This document shows, piece by piece, positions 35,616 to 48,757 of a stretch of DNA of 64,000 bases (the stretch's first letter is position 1; each line of letters starts with the position of its first letter). The DNA is from Glandiceps talaboti (taxonomy: Eukaryota > Hemichordata > Enteropneusta > Spengelidae), in NCBI RefSeq assembly GCF_964340395.1, contig NC_135570.1, positions 18,334,821-18,398,820 on the forward strand, written 5' to 3'. The translations under genes and the position numbers were made by a program. The notes under the pieces were generated by a model, which worked only from the letters and a program-made list of their open reading frames with translations, was not told where the DNA came from and made no database searches.

Positions 35616-36640
35616 TCATCATTTTCTAAAAATCGGCCGGCTCAATTGTAATGAAATTTGGGATATATAATCTTTAGGGTAATAGCTAGACCTGATTAGG
35701 TTTTGAGCCAGATCTGTTGATGTTTAATTAGAGAAATTTGCATATTAATGAAATCAACTAATTACGCAATATCTTAAGACTGTATACTTCAATTTCAATA
35801 TAATTTAGTATATTCGTTAAACATAATAACATACATTTGTCCTATAAAATTCGTTACAGCGTTAATGAATAATTTGCATAATTATTTATTTTTGGTAATT
35901 AGGCTATATCTTAAGAATACATACTTCAAATTCAACATAATTTAGTACATACGTTAACCATAAGAAAACACATATGTGCTATCAAGTTTGTTGATGCACC
36001 ATACAGTGTTAATGAATAATTTGCATAATTAATGATTTTCGGTAATTAGGCTATATCTTAAGAATACATACTTCAATTCCAATATAATTCAGTACACACG
36101 TTAACCATAACAATCACATATGTCCTGTAAAGCTTGTTGGTGTACCTCTCAGTGTTAATGAATAATTTGCATAATTAATGATTCTTGGTAATTAGGCTAT
36201 ATCTTACAACTGCATACTTCAATTTCAATACAATTCAGTACATACATTAACCATAACAAATTGTGTATGTCCTATAAAGTTAGTTGATGTACCTTACAGT
36301 GTTAATGAATAATTTGCATAATTAATGATTTTCGGTAATTAGGCTATATCTTAAGACTGCATACTTCAATTTCAATACATTTTAGTACATATGTACATAC
36401 AAGCGGATATGTCCTATAAAATCTTTTATATAGCTTAATTTTAATGAAAAATTTGCATAATTAATGATTTTAGGTAACTACATGTAGGTTGTATCTTAAA
36501 AATGCAAGCTTCAAATTTCGTATAATATGATACATACATCAACCATAATAATACGTACCTGTCCTATGAAGTTTGTTGCTACAACTTTTTCCTTTAATGA
36601 GTATTTTGAATAATGAACGATATTCAGTAATTAAGCAGTA
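35616..36640. repeat. Tandem array of about 147-bp units
   Basis: Anchor GGTAATTAGG at 35893, 36041, 36187, 36334 and a diverged 36473 (spacing 148, 146, 147 and 139). Each unit contains GTTAATGAATAATTTGCATA. It follows the hairpin and microsatellite above as one composite element. Confidence 0.85.
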
Positions 36641-36717
36641 CATGTATCATACACTCTTACATACATTAACCTAAGAAAGCATGCTTGTCCAAAAAACAAA
36701 GCCTGTTACCATAGTTT

Positions 36718-37140
36718 TTTAGCTCCGCTGTCAGCGAAAGCTGAAAGCGTAGCTTTAGGTATAGGCGGGTATTGAGGTATAGAGAGTAGAGTGAATCATA
36801 GGTGTCCGTCAAACTTTTATATTTTCACTATCTACTCCGAAAGTGACAGTCGGAATTCTTCGATATTTGGTGTGCATGTTCCCTGGGGGGAGGCTATTCA
36901 GATTTGTTCATGCCAAGTTGATCTGTGCCATTTTCAATTTTTTATGATTTTTTTTCCAAAAATGACATTTTCATCAACTCCTCATAAACTTCAAGTCAGA
37001 TTGCTTTGATATCTGGTGTGTTGATGCACAGGGGGTAGCTTACTTAGATTTGTTAATTTCTTCTCTTCTATTTTTTATGATTTTTTTTTTGAAATTTGAA
37101 AAAAAAATGAATATGTTAATGAGCATTATGACCTACGCAA
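36718..37140. repeat. Second hairpin-headed element with 146-bp units
   Basis: Starts with TTAGCTCCGCTGTCAGCGAA, containing the stem CGCT-GTC-AGCG and an AGCT...AGCT frame. Two tandem units follow (GATATTTGGTGTG at 36862 and GATATCTGGTGTG at 37008, 146 bp apart). Confidence 0.75.
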
Positions 37141-40100
37141 TATTGGAAATCAGTCCGCGAGACTTTAGGTAAAGTGCAACTTTTCAAAAGACACTATTGA
37201 CGTCAAACAAGCAATGTAATATGTGCTATAGTCTTAATTCTACGCATTGTGCGCCCAAATGACAAATATTTGTTCGAAAAAGGGTTGTAAACTTCAAATC
37301 CAATCTCCACCCCTCCTACAGAATGGTTCATTCCAGTATATGCACCTCATTATCATTGTGAGAAGTCTTCCATGCCTAGCACCTGAACTGAAGTGTATCG
37401 AACGATTTTTGACAGAGTCAGTCGTCAATAAAAATGATAATACTCTTTCTAAAATTACCACATTTTGAAAGGGAAAGTACTTTGTGGTTCATTTATGGAG
37501 TTTTGTTTTTGTACGATCAATATTGGTGGCAAAATTACAGCATCAAAATTGCCGATGTGGTAATGCACGACAATCCCAAGTACCCGGATGCACGTGGGAC
37601 TAACCCAGAAGCAAGTCGTTGTCAGCCATACGTTACAGTGCAGTGGTAACATCGTCCGAGAAATCGCTGCGTTCAGTGTCATTATTCACAGAATTGTTGT
37701 TTTCGAGTGAAAACCCGTCTTGAATTGTATAACTCTAACATGTCAAGTTATATTTTGAAAGTTGTATCGCTAGTTTGAGACGATTTTCTCACGTACTATC
37801 TTGGACTTGGACCTTACTCCAGTTCATCGGGAAGTTTAGCCAGCCCGATAATTCTTTCTGGTTTAGTTTACAACACTTTTGATCGCGCAGATTTTGTTGT
37901 TGTGATGAAAAGAAATTTAAAAAAAAGATCACTTCAACCATTTCGTTGTGTTTTCTTTATGAAAGGTAATCGAACATGAACGAGTGTTACCACTGTAACC
38001 AGGAGGGTCTATGCTGTAACGTATGGCAAGGGTTCGACATACACGCTGGTCCACTATCCCACGAGTCTAGTAACTTTCTGTAACTTGTAAGGACCAGTAA
38101 AGGTTTCTAAAATGCCCATTGCAGGTAGTCCGACGGGATAGTGACTTTTAGATAGGTATATTAGGGAGCTCAGAATTCAAACCACCGGCTATATGATGAA
38201 TTCACAGTCATAGTAAAATTCATTTGATTTTTAATTTGCTATTTTGACCAACTCCGGTTGTCTATTCGCGATAAAATTACGATTAGTTCGGAAACGGGGT
38301 AGATTTTCTCTGATTCCGTGTCATAAAAGCATGTGTTGTGTAGTTTTCGAAAAGCACACCCGGTGGGAAAGTCGCCCAACAGGTGATCTCACGCCATTGC
38401 TGTACTACGTGGCACTTTATTCTGGCGGGGTGTCTCTTGAAAACGGGAATAGCGAAGGATGAGCCAATCAAGTGAGACCTTTCAAATGTAGGTAATATTA
38501 TAGCCAATAAAATTAGTTGTACGATGATATGTGTATAATAAGGGTAAGGCTGGCCTAGCGCCTCTACACTGTAACAAGTAAATAGTAAAGTTGAAATCTT
38601 TGTCGCATGAATTCGTATTTATGTACGGATGCGTAGTCTTTCTGAACAGTAATTTTTAGATCAGTTAGTATTTAAACTACGTTTCTGAGTTAATTATTCG
38701 GTAGGTTATTGACGAGCTCCCTTTGTAAAAACGCTGTACAAATTGGATGTCAGCATTCGCCCGGCCACGTTCAACGGAACTAAGTGAAGCTCAATCATAA
38801 CAATGGTGGCTGTCAAAATCGAAGACGCAATTTGACCGTGTTGTTATTTCAGTGAGTTTATTCAGCAAGAAAACAACGTGTTCTATGTTTTTGTACTTCC
38901 TACATGATGTGATGATCGTTTTTTTTACCGGTATAACTTACAGCCTACAATGAAACTGCTAACTTAGTAACACTGACACGATTCCGTGTTCCGTGTTCCG
39001 TGTTCATGTTTTGGGGCACATTTCTAAATACGCGAAACCAGTTATTGAATGTGTAGTGGATATTGATATTCAGTTTGAAAAATTAAAATCCTGAACTTTA
39101 TTTTGCGAACGGTTTTGTCATTTCTTAGTAATTATAGGGCCGACTGTATCATGTTTAACGTTTATGCAACCTGGAAGTACATAGACACGAAAATAGACGA
39201 AGTGACTTGTACATGTAATTAGTAACAAAATTTTGCTGTAACTGCTGGTAACCTTCAAATTTATTTATTTTTATGTTGTAAATACATTCTAATATGCACT
39301 AAGGACAACACTATAAAGACTTGCTCCATGGGAAGGTAATTTTTTGTCTTTTAAGAATGCAATAGTTAGATCAATGTGTACAAGAAATGTTATGTAGTAT
39401 TTAAGCTAGAAATAAGACCACATAACATCTTATACTCCCCCCCCCCCAATTAAGACAAACTACTCACAGAAAGCAACAAAAAAAGAGAAGCAGCTCCAAA
39501 ACATAAAAAAGAGAATAAAATTACAGTAATGAGTTGATGATGCACAAACAACTACAAAGAAATAGACAGTTCAATTACAACACACGGTTTGAAATAAATA
39601 TGGGGTTTGGAAAAGTGAATTAGAAGTAGAGCAAAAACTAAGAGAGATGAAGAGCCTAAGTGAACAAGCGAAAGCACTTAAAGATAGGACCACCAAATAT
39701 CTGGTCAATAAGGACTTTATCCACGTTGGATAATAATTTACAGTACAGTATCGAATACAGAAAACACGACACACGTAACGTATGACAGAAAACAGAAACA
39801 AACTATCAAGTAAATCTAGTAATAGGGCCAACACACTGAAGACTGTCACAACCACTGCTTCGTTTGAATAGCTAAGGTGCTGGTTAGCTTGTAGATCCCA
39901 CCGTTGCCACCATGGAATATTGTTGAGGAGTAGGTAGTTGTCGTTCTATTCCGGATCTGAACTATCAAACGTTACCAAACAGTCATTACACAGGGAAGGA
40001 CGACAAATCTCACAGCATACAGCACAACAGCTTTTCACTTGAAGGAGACTTGATTTATTATTCCATGTGAACTCTAAATCCAAATCTAACATAAAAACAC

Positions 40101-40839
40101 AAGTATTTAAAACTAGTAAAAATCTATAACACCTCCCTAAAGAATTGGCATGCTACTCATTGGATAGTTGTCATCACATGATTACTCTAAGTATTACAAT
40201 TGGATCTGCATATTAGATTATGTAAATCTGTCCTAGTGTTAATATCTAATATCACTTTCATTTGGGATTTTTTGTCAAGACATCCCCATGGTTCATTCAC
40301 TAGTTAAGTACACTTCCTATGTACCAAGGGATAATAACTACTTAACTCTATAAACAGAAATTAACTTATAATATTTTGTAACAACTTTTAAATACTTTGT
40401 GATATGCGTTTCAAATTCCTCTGTAACTAAGGCTACTTCATCACAATTACATCTAGTCAATAGTGTTACTCTCACACAGAATTCTGTGCTTCCCCTACAG
40501 CGTTCCTATCAACTTTATGATGTTGTTGCATCCCCACATGATTTTAGTTTCAGCAGACTGGAGGTGGAGTTTGGTTTTTACGTTTTTAATGGTTCACAGT
40601 AAACTGTATCGTACTATCACTATCAGTGCAGGGCATGTATTTTGAGGCAAGCGATTGTTCCTCTCGCTAACCGCTCACGCAAATTAAAATCCACGAGAGC
40701 GATTTTCCATTCACATGGACCCCACCCAACCTAGCTGTACAACAGCCTGATGTTATTTTAGATCATTTTTCAGTATGAGGTTACCATAAAAATCAACGTT
40801 TGTTCGGTAAAATTACATGGTGAGAGCGTGGCACACTTC
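37141..40839. other. Unassigned stretch
   Basis: No convincing gene. A 14-bp inverted repeat GCCATACGTTACAG (37625-37638 and its complement at 38014-38027) may mark a small element. An open frame ending in NPEASRCQPYVTVQW (37434-37649) has no other support. A short C-run lies at 39440. Confidence 0.45.
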
Positions 40840-41600
40840 CGTAGGCGATAAACATATTTGACCTAAAACCTGTTGTTCTGTATCACTTTGTAACGATGTC
40901 GTTATTGTTGTAAAGATTCAGTTTGCTTCATCATAAATTGCAGTATAGCATGACAAGTTGAGAACTACACTTCTGTGTACCTGTAATACAGGTCGACGTC
41001 AACATGTGCGTTAGTACACAGACTGTGGTTAGTACTGTACCTTGACTGTGTTTCCTACCCGTACCCCAAACCGAATTAGCACTTACGATTTTGTATGGAT
41101 TTCACCTGTTCAACTGTGCTCAATGAACAAAAATACACAACACCCTAAACTATATGCACTCTACTTGGCCATCACAATAATGACTTTTACTGATCAACAA
41201 ACTTTAGATTTTAGATTAACCCATTGCACATGAATTGTGTCCTTCGTGGTAAAATGTACATGCGGCCACCTCCCTATTACTAGGTAATAGATACATCCAT
41301 GCGATGTACATATGTACCAGACACAAGTTGCTGTTGTTGAGGAAAAAATGAGCTATCACATGTAAATTACATGTTATGGTGTTGAGGAGTGAATATGTTT
41401 AGTTAATCGATGTCAAGGATAGTAAGAACGTGTATTTGACCACTGAAACACATAATTGACTCCATGTTCAAGTAAAGGCTGTGGCGCCTGTCAGCAGACT
41501 TGACCTTTTTAAAGGCCAGTAAGCATGTAAATGTTACAGGTTTCCCTTATCAATTTACTGGAGTTCCGCCAGGTGTGGCCCATGTCCAAGGCTCCCTTTA
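40840..41600 (+). repeat. Dispersed repeat D, copy 2
   Basis: Shares GACCTAAAACCTGTTGTTCT, GTCGACGTCAACATGTGCG (40992), CACAATAATGA, GAGCTATCACATGTAAATTA and AAAGGCCAGTAAGCAT with copies 1 and 3. Confidence 0.7.
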
Positions 41601-42549
41601 CAAAACAATAGCAAAGCATTTTGTATCTCTGAAAAAAACAACTGAGCCTCCATTACAGAAGGATTAATATAGTGCCCTCTATGGTCATATAGGCTACAAT
41701 GACATACAAGTGGAAACAATGCAAAATACAAAATGTAGTTGAGCTTCAGTGTGCTATACGCATGGTGAAATGTATGTTACTGTGTACAATGTATGTGTGT
41801 ATTGATGCATGTGTTTATGTGTAAAATCTGTGACTGATCCCTACCAAATGCGAGTAGTATATTATTTTCAGGTCGTGAAATTATGGCCAATTTGACTTAT
41901 GATCAATAAATATCCGTCTTTCTAGAACAAACATGCTTAGAAGTCACATATTTGCCGTGTGCACTTGACGTCATAGTCAACAGGAAGGCAGCAATTCTGA
42001 AGATTTCTAAGCCTTTACCATCTTGCATTGAAAAATCTTGTTAGATGTTCATTACTCTCGGGCACAAATGATGGTTTACATTCCAAAGATGAAAACTGGG
42101 AAGAGTAGCCAAGTGATAAAGGTTCCTCAAATGTGTGCAAATATGCCTAGCAACAAGACCACGCCCATAACAACAGCCAAATACAGTTGTACTACATGTT
42201 TTTGCCCATTGGCGCTATTTATTATTTTAATGTAATACTCAGTGCACTGTCTGAAACTTAGATTAAAAAATTAAAATATGTAATCATAAAAATATTATTG
42301 TATGGAGTAATTGCATTTTCTACAAGATACATTTGTACATTTACATGTACAACCAAGGGTGGAAATTCTGTGAATTACATGCGTTTGTAAGCTTTGAAAT
42401 TCTAAGATATAAACAAGGGTGGAAATGTGTGAATACTTGCGTTTGTAAGCTTTGACATTCTAGATGTAACCAAGGATTGAAATTCTGTGGATATTTGCAT
42501 TTATTTATTTATTTATTAATCTTTCATATACAGACACCATTTCAGTGCA
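41601..42549. other. Unassigned stretch
   Basis: Contains one copy of the CCTAGCAACAAGACCACGCC motif near 42148 (see 60560-61350) and three copies of an AACCAAGGGTGGAAATTCTG word near 42350-42480, which returns at 44730-44800. Confidence 0.5.
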
Positions 42550-42552
42550 TTA

Positions 42553-44140
42553 GGCCAAACAAAAAAAATTGTGTGGTTCCGGTTACCCGACCGACCCTAA
42601 TTTTTAACCCCCGACTGCCGACTTTTTATTCGAGGTTTCTGAAAAATACCGAAAACCCGACAGAAAATCGAAAATTTACAAATCTCGCAAAGCGCGAGAG
42701 TTCGGGCGAGAGTTACGACGTCCATGCTTTGAAAACAAAAATGGCCTCTCGCCTGTTCGAACACGGCGTGTTTTCAATTGAATTCGCAGGAATAGGATCT
42801 AGGATGCGACCACATTCAGCAAAAATCTGTACTGACTACTGGTAACTCAGACAGGACATTCGAGCAATTGTTAGAAGACCACCATCCAGGTTATTCGGAA
42901 TGCAAATATTACCAGAGTCGTATTGAATGTTCGAGTTCAATGAATGGCCCGTGGATGGAAGTTACTCAAAGCAATATTCAACTCGGCACCGTCAGTCAGA
43001 ACTTTAGTATTAAATACGTACGAGTTCAATGTCAACGAGACCCTATTTCTCGTGAAATGGAGGATATTGTTGAGGAAACCACAACGAAAGCCGTGAATGC
43101 ATTCGAAATACTAATAGCAGGTGGACGGGAATTTGTTCGGAAGAAACCCTCGTCAAGGTTTGTTTTTATTTTTACTCCGTTGTTGTTGTTTTTTTTACTT
43201 CGTTGTTTCGAAGCATTTTTTGTGCCATTCTTTTGGAAAAATAAGACATTGTAAGGGAAGAGACGAAACGTAAGATGAATTTGTTGTGGGTAAACGTGAC
43301 GTGATTTTTTGAATGTTTTGTTTGCGTTTTTTTATTCTATAACGCCACTATTTTCATACGTCGTTACAGGCTAGGCGCAATAGTCAGACTTTTTGCGCAC
43401 AAATTTTTAATTAAGGCATGCGAGGTTGAATATTCAATTTTACTTAAAAAATAACTCCAGCTTTAACTCTATGAGTGTATATATGTTCGTAATACTTTGA
43501 GGTGGGTGAGTGAAAAGTATTTTTAATAAATGTCCATTTAATTTCTCTTGTCTGTAGTGGCGTTTCACTGACCAAAAAACAAGAATTATATAACTCATTG
43601 GTAGATCTATTTGAGAAGAGAGGACTGGATTGATATTGGTAGAAAAGATGTATGTTGCCACTGTGGTGATGTTGGAGCTGAAGTTGATGCTGAACTGAAG
43701 AAGCGCTACAAAACAGTCTTACCTATTTGTACTACATGTAAAGACAATGGGAACCATTCAGTTGTTCAACGCCCATTTGGAAAGAAACGTTGAAGTGAAT
43801 AATATAATGTATAAATGTACATGAAATGTAACCTGAAAAAATAACATTCAGAGTTGGATGTTGATTTTGTTATTTTGCAGGCCAGTAAAACCAACTGGTC
43901 AGTGTTATTGTGAAGGAATCTGTATTACTGAATTATCATATGAAAAGAAATAAAAAATAATTTGATTTGTGAATTTAAGTCTGCTCTGTACATATATTTG
44001 AGTTGCTAGTTGTATTTTCAACCCCGTCCATACCTGCAAAATAGAAATTAAAAAAAAAAAAAATAAAAAAAAATCCCTACCTACCTACCCTTATTTTCAA
44101 GACCATGTAATAGGAACCACACATTTTTTTTTGTTTGGCC
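42553..44140. mobile_element. TIR element with GGCCAAAC ends and TTA duplication
   Basis: 28-bp terminal inverted repeats (42553-42580 and 44113-44140) beginning GGCCAAACAAAAAAAA and ending GTGTGGTTCC, one mismatch. Both ends are flanked by TTA (42550-42552 and 44141-44143). The 3-bp TTA duplication points to PIF/Harbinger-type insertion. The interior carries a damaged coding region, described separately; no transposase core is recognised. Confidence 0.85.
42741..43793 (+). pseudogene. Damaged ORF with C-terminal zinc-binding motif
   Basis: Three pieces read in order. ATG at 42741 gives MASRLFEHGVFSIEF and stops after about 34 residues. A frame from about 42862 runs through ECKYYQSRIEC and EIEDIV-like acidic sequence to KKPSSR near 43158. 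After a likely acceptor (CTTGTCTGTAG at about 43557) GVSLTKKQELYNSLVDLFEKR continues, but a frameshift near 43617 is needed to reach DWIDIGRKDVCCHCGD and then LPICTTCKDNG, ending at 43793. The two CxxC pairs (CCHC-type and CTTC) form a zinc-ribbon-like end. It lies wholly inside the GGCCAAAC element, so it is probably the element's own gene in a decayed state. Function not known. Confidence 0.55.
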
Positions 44141-44289
44141 TTAGCACTGATCTCCTAATAGAACCTCTTGCAAGATTACATACACAAAAAACAAACAAAC
44201 AAAGGGACAAATTAGGACAGAAAGTTGCAGATGCAAAGTGTACTTTAAAAGATATCCAAATTGTATTACCAGACTACATTCTGAAGATC

Positions 44290-44600
44290 TCTTTTAAATA
44301 TTGACAAGTTCAGTGCTGATCTTATGGATATGGGTAGATTGTTCCATAGAACAACACCACTATAGTAAAATGCCCATTTCCCATATTCAGTTTAACTGTA
44401 GGGTTGTATGTGTTACCTTTACTGGCCTGTCTTGTGTTATGAAGATGAATTTGGTTGGAAAGATTGAACATTTCAGTGAGGTAACTACATGTAGGTGCAT
44501 TACCTGTTACGGATTTGTAGACGAGTGTTGCCAGCTGGCACTTCCATTTACAAAATGAGGGCTGACCCAACCCAAATTTTCATGAATCCAACCTGTACTA
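44290..44600 (-). pseudogene. LINE reverse transcriptase C-terminal fragment
   Basis: Minus-strand frame with LVYKSVTGNAPTCSYLTEMF and then HLHNTRQASKGNTYNP. This YK-x-NG-APxYL...HxxNTRQA pattern is typical of the C-terminal end of LINE (CR1/L2/RTE-like) polymerases. Only about 80 codons remain. Confidence 0.6.
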
Positions 44601-44871
44601 GTATCACAGGGAACTTTGAGGACCAGCTCGTTTATGGAGGAGTTCAAGTATCTTCAAATACTTTTGATTCATATTACACCATACATTCAAAGCATAATCA
44701 AATAGGGGTTTGTTTCTATTAAAGCTATAACCAAGGGTGGAAATTCTGAGAATACTTGCGTTTGTAAGCTCTGAAATCTAAGCTACATAACAAGGGTGGA
44801 AATGTGTGAATACAAATATACTTGATTTTGCATGTTATTTAATTCTGCATGTGATACTTGTCATCTCACTT

Positions 44872-45259
44872 GTAAAGATATGGACCCTTGTCAGCTACAT
44901 TTGTACTATCACAACCCATAAAATGATATGGACCCTTGCAGCTACATTTGTACTATCACAACCCATAAAATGATATGGATCCTTGGCAGCTACATTTGTA
45001 CTATCACAACCCATAAAATGATATGGACCCTTGCAGCTACATTTGTACTATCACAACCCATAAAATGATATGGACCCTTGGCAGCTACATTTGTACTATC
45101 ACAACCCATAAAATGATATGGACCCTTGGCAGCTACATTTGTACTATCACAACCCATAAAATGATATGGACCCTTGGCAGCTACATTTGTACTATCACAA
45201 CCCATAAAATGATATGGACCCTTGGCAGCTACATTTGTACTATCATAACCCATAAAATG
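44872..45259. repeat. 47/48-bp satellite, first block
   Basis: Eight units of GATATGGACCCTTGGCAGCT, ACATTTGTACTATCACAACC, CATAAAAT. The units are 47 or 48 bp, depending on TTGCAG or TTGGCAG. ORFs at 44990 and 45023 are repeat artefacts. Confidence 0.95.
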
Positions 45260-45265
45260 GGTAAC

Positions 45266-46514
45266 AGGACAACTGCCCCCCGGACAACTGCCCCCCGGAC
45301 AATTGCCCCCGAAGGACAATTGCCCCCCGGACAACTGCCCCCGAAGGACAACTGCCCCCGAAGGACAACTGCCCCCCGGACTACTGCCCCCGAACGAAAA
45401 AAAAACCTAGTTTGTCATTCATTAAAAAGTCACCGTCGGCATAGGCCATAAGTCAGAAATAGACTGGCGATGACGAATCTGGGCAAACATGATGTAACCG
45501 AAATTCACATGATTGGTTAGAGAAAAGTATATAATAACTTTTATGATGGCGTGATCTTATGGTGTGATTTTCTATATTTAGTTGTTTTGTAAATTCCATT
45601 GTATTGGAAGTATTCTTAAAGTGAGAATTAAACATCCAGAAGCACACGAGCACTCGGGTAGGTGAATCTGGCAAGCCGAAATCTCTTCTCAGTCGTGACT
45701 AATTCCTGACTTGGACCTGAACGATCCCGTACGAGAGTATGATAGTGTGAGTGCTAGAGTGCAACGTTAGAACTATCCATACTTATTATACCGTATATAA
45801 CTCTACGACTCACAATACCTGTATATGATATTGATTGTTGTTCAACTGATGTCTTCACTGGCGGAATACATAAATTGCCCTGAGCCTTCTGTCATGTATT
45901 GTATTCATAATTAAACAGCGTGCAATAATCGGTTATAGAGTGTGGTAAATTATTGTGTATTAAGTCGTAAACAAAAACACCTACTAAATACTTGTGTAAC
46001 TTAAACACGTCGAGAATTGTTAACTGGTTGAAAAGAGGAGAAGAATGTTCCAGAAAATTATGTGAATTACAGCGATAAGTTAAATCATCATGCCGACATT
46101 TATGAATGACGCAACAATTATCACAGATAACAACAGAGTAAAACATGTAAATGTAGTGAGTATAATGTATGCAAATTACGGCGGTAAGTTAAATCATCAT
46201 GCCGACATTTATGAATGACGTAACAATTATCACAGATAACAATAGAGTAAAACATGTGAATTGCGGCGGTAAGTTGCCGACGGTGACTTTTTAATTAATG
46301 ACCAACCCGTACATCTGTAATACTAGTTTTTTTTTCGTTCGGGGGCAGTAGTCCGGGGGGCAGTTGTCCTTCGGGGGCAGTTGTCCGGGGGGCAATTGTC
46401 CGGGGGGCAGTTGTCCTTCGGGGGCAATTGTCCGGGGGGGCAGTTGTCCTTCGGGGGCAATTGTCCTTCGGGGGCAATTGTCCGGGGGGCAGTTGTCCGG
46501 GGGGCAGTTGTCCT
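45266..46514. mobile_element. 1.25-kb element with minisatellite-like TIRs
   Basis: The left end is an array of AGGACAACTGCCCCCCGG and GACAATTGCCCCCGAAG units, then AACGAAAAAAAAACCTAG, then AAAAAGTCACCGTCGGC (to 45441). The right end (46264-46514) is the same series in reverse complement. It lies exactly within the 47/48-bp satellite, which resumes at 46520. The arms are thus about 175-250 bp and built from 15-17-bp repeats. No target duplication found. The interior contains a LINE fragment and a 110-bp tandem duplication (46069-46146 and 46179-46256). Confidence 0.8.
45892..46110 (-). pseudogene. LINE reverse transcriptase C-terminal fragment
   Basis: Minus-strand frame with HSSPLFNQLTILDVFKLHKY and then VYDLIHNNLPHSITDYCTLF, followed by EYNT. 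This is the L-x-IL-x-I...HNNLLP block common in LINE polymerase C termini. It lies inside the minisatellite-TIR element. Confidence 0.55.
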
Positions 46515-46519
46515 AGAAT

Positions 46520-48757
46520 CATAAAATGATATGGACCCTTGCAGCTACATTTGTACTATCATAACCCATAAAATGATATGGACCCTTGTCAGCTACATTT
46601 GTACTATCATAACCCATAAAATGATATGGACCCTTGGCAGCTACATTTGTACTATCATAACCCATAAAATGATATGGACCCTTGGCAGCTACATTTGTAC
46701 TATCCCATAAAATGATATGGACCCTTGCAGCTACATTTGTACTATCATAACCCATAAAATGATATGGACCCTTGCAGCTACATTTGTACTATCATAACCC
46801 ATAAAATGATATGGACCCTTGCAGCTACATTTGTACTATCATAACCCATAAAATGATATGGACCCTTGGCAGCTACATTTGTACTATCACAACCCATAAA
46901 ATGATATGGACCCTTGGCAGCTACATTTGTACTATCACATAAAATGATATGGACCCTTGCAGCTACATTTGTACTATCACAACCCATAAAATGATATGGA
47001 CCCTTGGCAGCTACATTTGTACTATCACAACCCATAAAATGATATGGACGCAGCTACATTTGTACTATCATAACCCATAAAATGATATGGACCCTTGGCA
47101 GCTACATTTGTACTATCACAACCCATAAAATGATATGGACCCTTGGCAGCTACATTTGTACTATCATAACCCAGTGTTTTTGCTAAGGTTTGGGAACCCC
47201 GGTAACAGAAAGGGGGAAAGAGGTAAAACTGGTAGTGCTTCTAATGCAATGTATCATAATTTTGGTGGGGAACCCCAGTAAAATGATGTGGGAACCCCGG
47301 TAGATTTTACCTACTTACCGCCCTTAAATAAAACACTGATAACCCATAAAATGATATGGACCCTTGGCAGCTACATTTGTACTATCACAACCCATAAAAT
47401 GATATGGACCCTTGCAGCTACATTTGTACTATCACAACCCATAAAATGATATGGACCCTTGCAGCTACATTTGTACTATCACAACCCATAAAATGATATG
47501 GATCCTTGGCAGCTACATTTGTACTATCACATAAAATGATATGGACCCTTGCAGCTACATTTGTACTATCACAACCCATAAAATGATATGGACCCTTGCA
47601 GCTACATTTGTACTATCATAACCCATAAAATGATATGGATCCTTGGCAGCTACATTTGTACTATCACATAAAATGATATGGACCCTTGCAGCTACATTTG
47701 TACTATCACAACCCATAAAATGATATGGATCCTTGGCAGCTACATTTGTACTATCACAACCCATAAAATGATATGGACCCTTGCAGCTACATTTGTACTA
47801 TCACAACCCATAAAATGATATGGACCCTTGCAGCTACATTTGTACTATCATAACCCATAAAATGATATGGACCCTTGGCAGCTACATTTGTACTATCATA
47901 ACCCATAAAATGATATGGACCCTTGGCAGCTACATTTGTACTATCATAACCCATAAAATGATATGGACCCTTGGCAGCTACATTTGTACTATCATAACCC
48001 ATAAAATGATATGGACCCTTTTGGCAGCTACATTTGTACTATCACATAAAATGATATGGACCCTTGCAGCTACATTTGTACTATCACAACCCATAAAATG
48101 ATATGGACCCTTGCAGCTACATTTGTACTATCATAACCCATAATTTGATATGGACCCTTGGCAGCTACATTTGTACTATCACAACCCATAAAATGATATG
48201 GACCCTTGGCAGCTACATTTGTACTATCACAACCCATAAAATGATATGGACCCTTGCAGCTACATTTGTACTATCATAACCCATAAAATGATATGGACCC
48301 TTGCAGCTACATTTGTACTATCACAACCCATAAAATGATATGGACGCAGCTACATTTGTACTATCATAACCCATAAAATGATATGGACCCTTGGCAGCTA
48401 CATTTGTACTATCACAACCCATAAAATGATATGGACCCTTGGCAGCTACATTTGTACTATCACAACCCATAAAATGATATGGACGCAGCTACATTTGTAC
48501 TATCATAACCCATAAAATGATATGGACCCTTGGCAGCTACATTTGTACTATCACAACCCATAAAATGATATGGACGCAGCTACATTTGTACTATCATAAC
48601 CCATAAAATGACATGGACCCTTGGCAGCTACATTTGTACTATCATAACCCATAAAATGACATGGACCCTTGGCAGCTACATTTGTACTATCACAACCCAT
48701 AAAATGACATGGACCCTTGCAGCTACATTTGTACTATCATAACCCATAAAATGATAC
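46520..48757. repeat. 47/48-bp satellite, main block
   Basis: About 45 units, with shortened units (GGACGCAGCTAC) recurring at 47048, 48344, 48482 and 48573. This indicates amplification of multi-unit blocks. Interrupted by a MITE at 47172-47338. Confidence 0.95.
47172..47338. mobile_element. 167-bp MITE inside the satellite
   Basis: Ends CAGTGTTTT and AAAACACTG, flanked by ATAACC (47166-47171 and 47339-47344). The interior has repeated GGGAACCCCGGTA words on both strands. Confidence 0.8.

Noticed and set aside
37434-37649. 71-codon ORF ending in NPEASRCQPYVTVQW
   Set aside because: No splice sites, domain or start context; its end overlaps one arm of a short inverted repeat.
45023-45451. 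142-codon ORF, and similar ORFs at 44990, 46519, 46778, 47555, 47787 and 47820
   Set aside because: Translations of the 47/48-bp satellite and the GGACAACTG minisatellite; no start context or domain.
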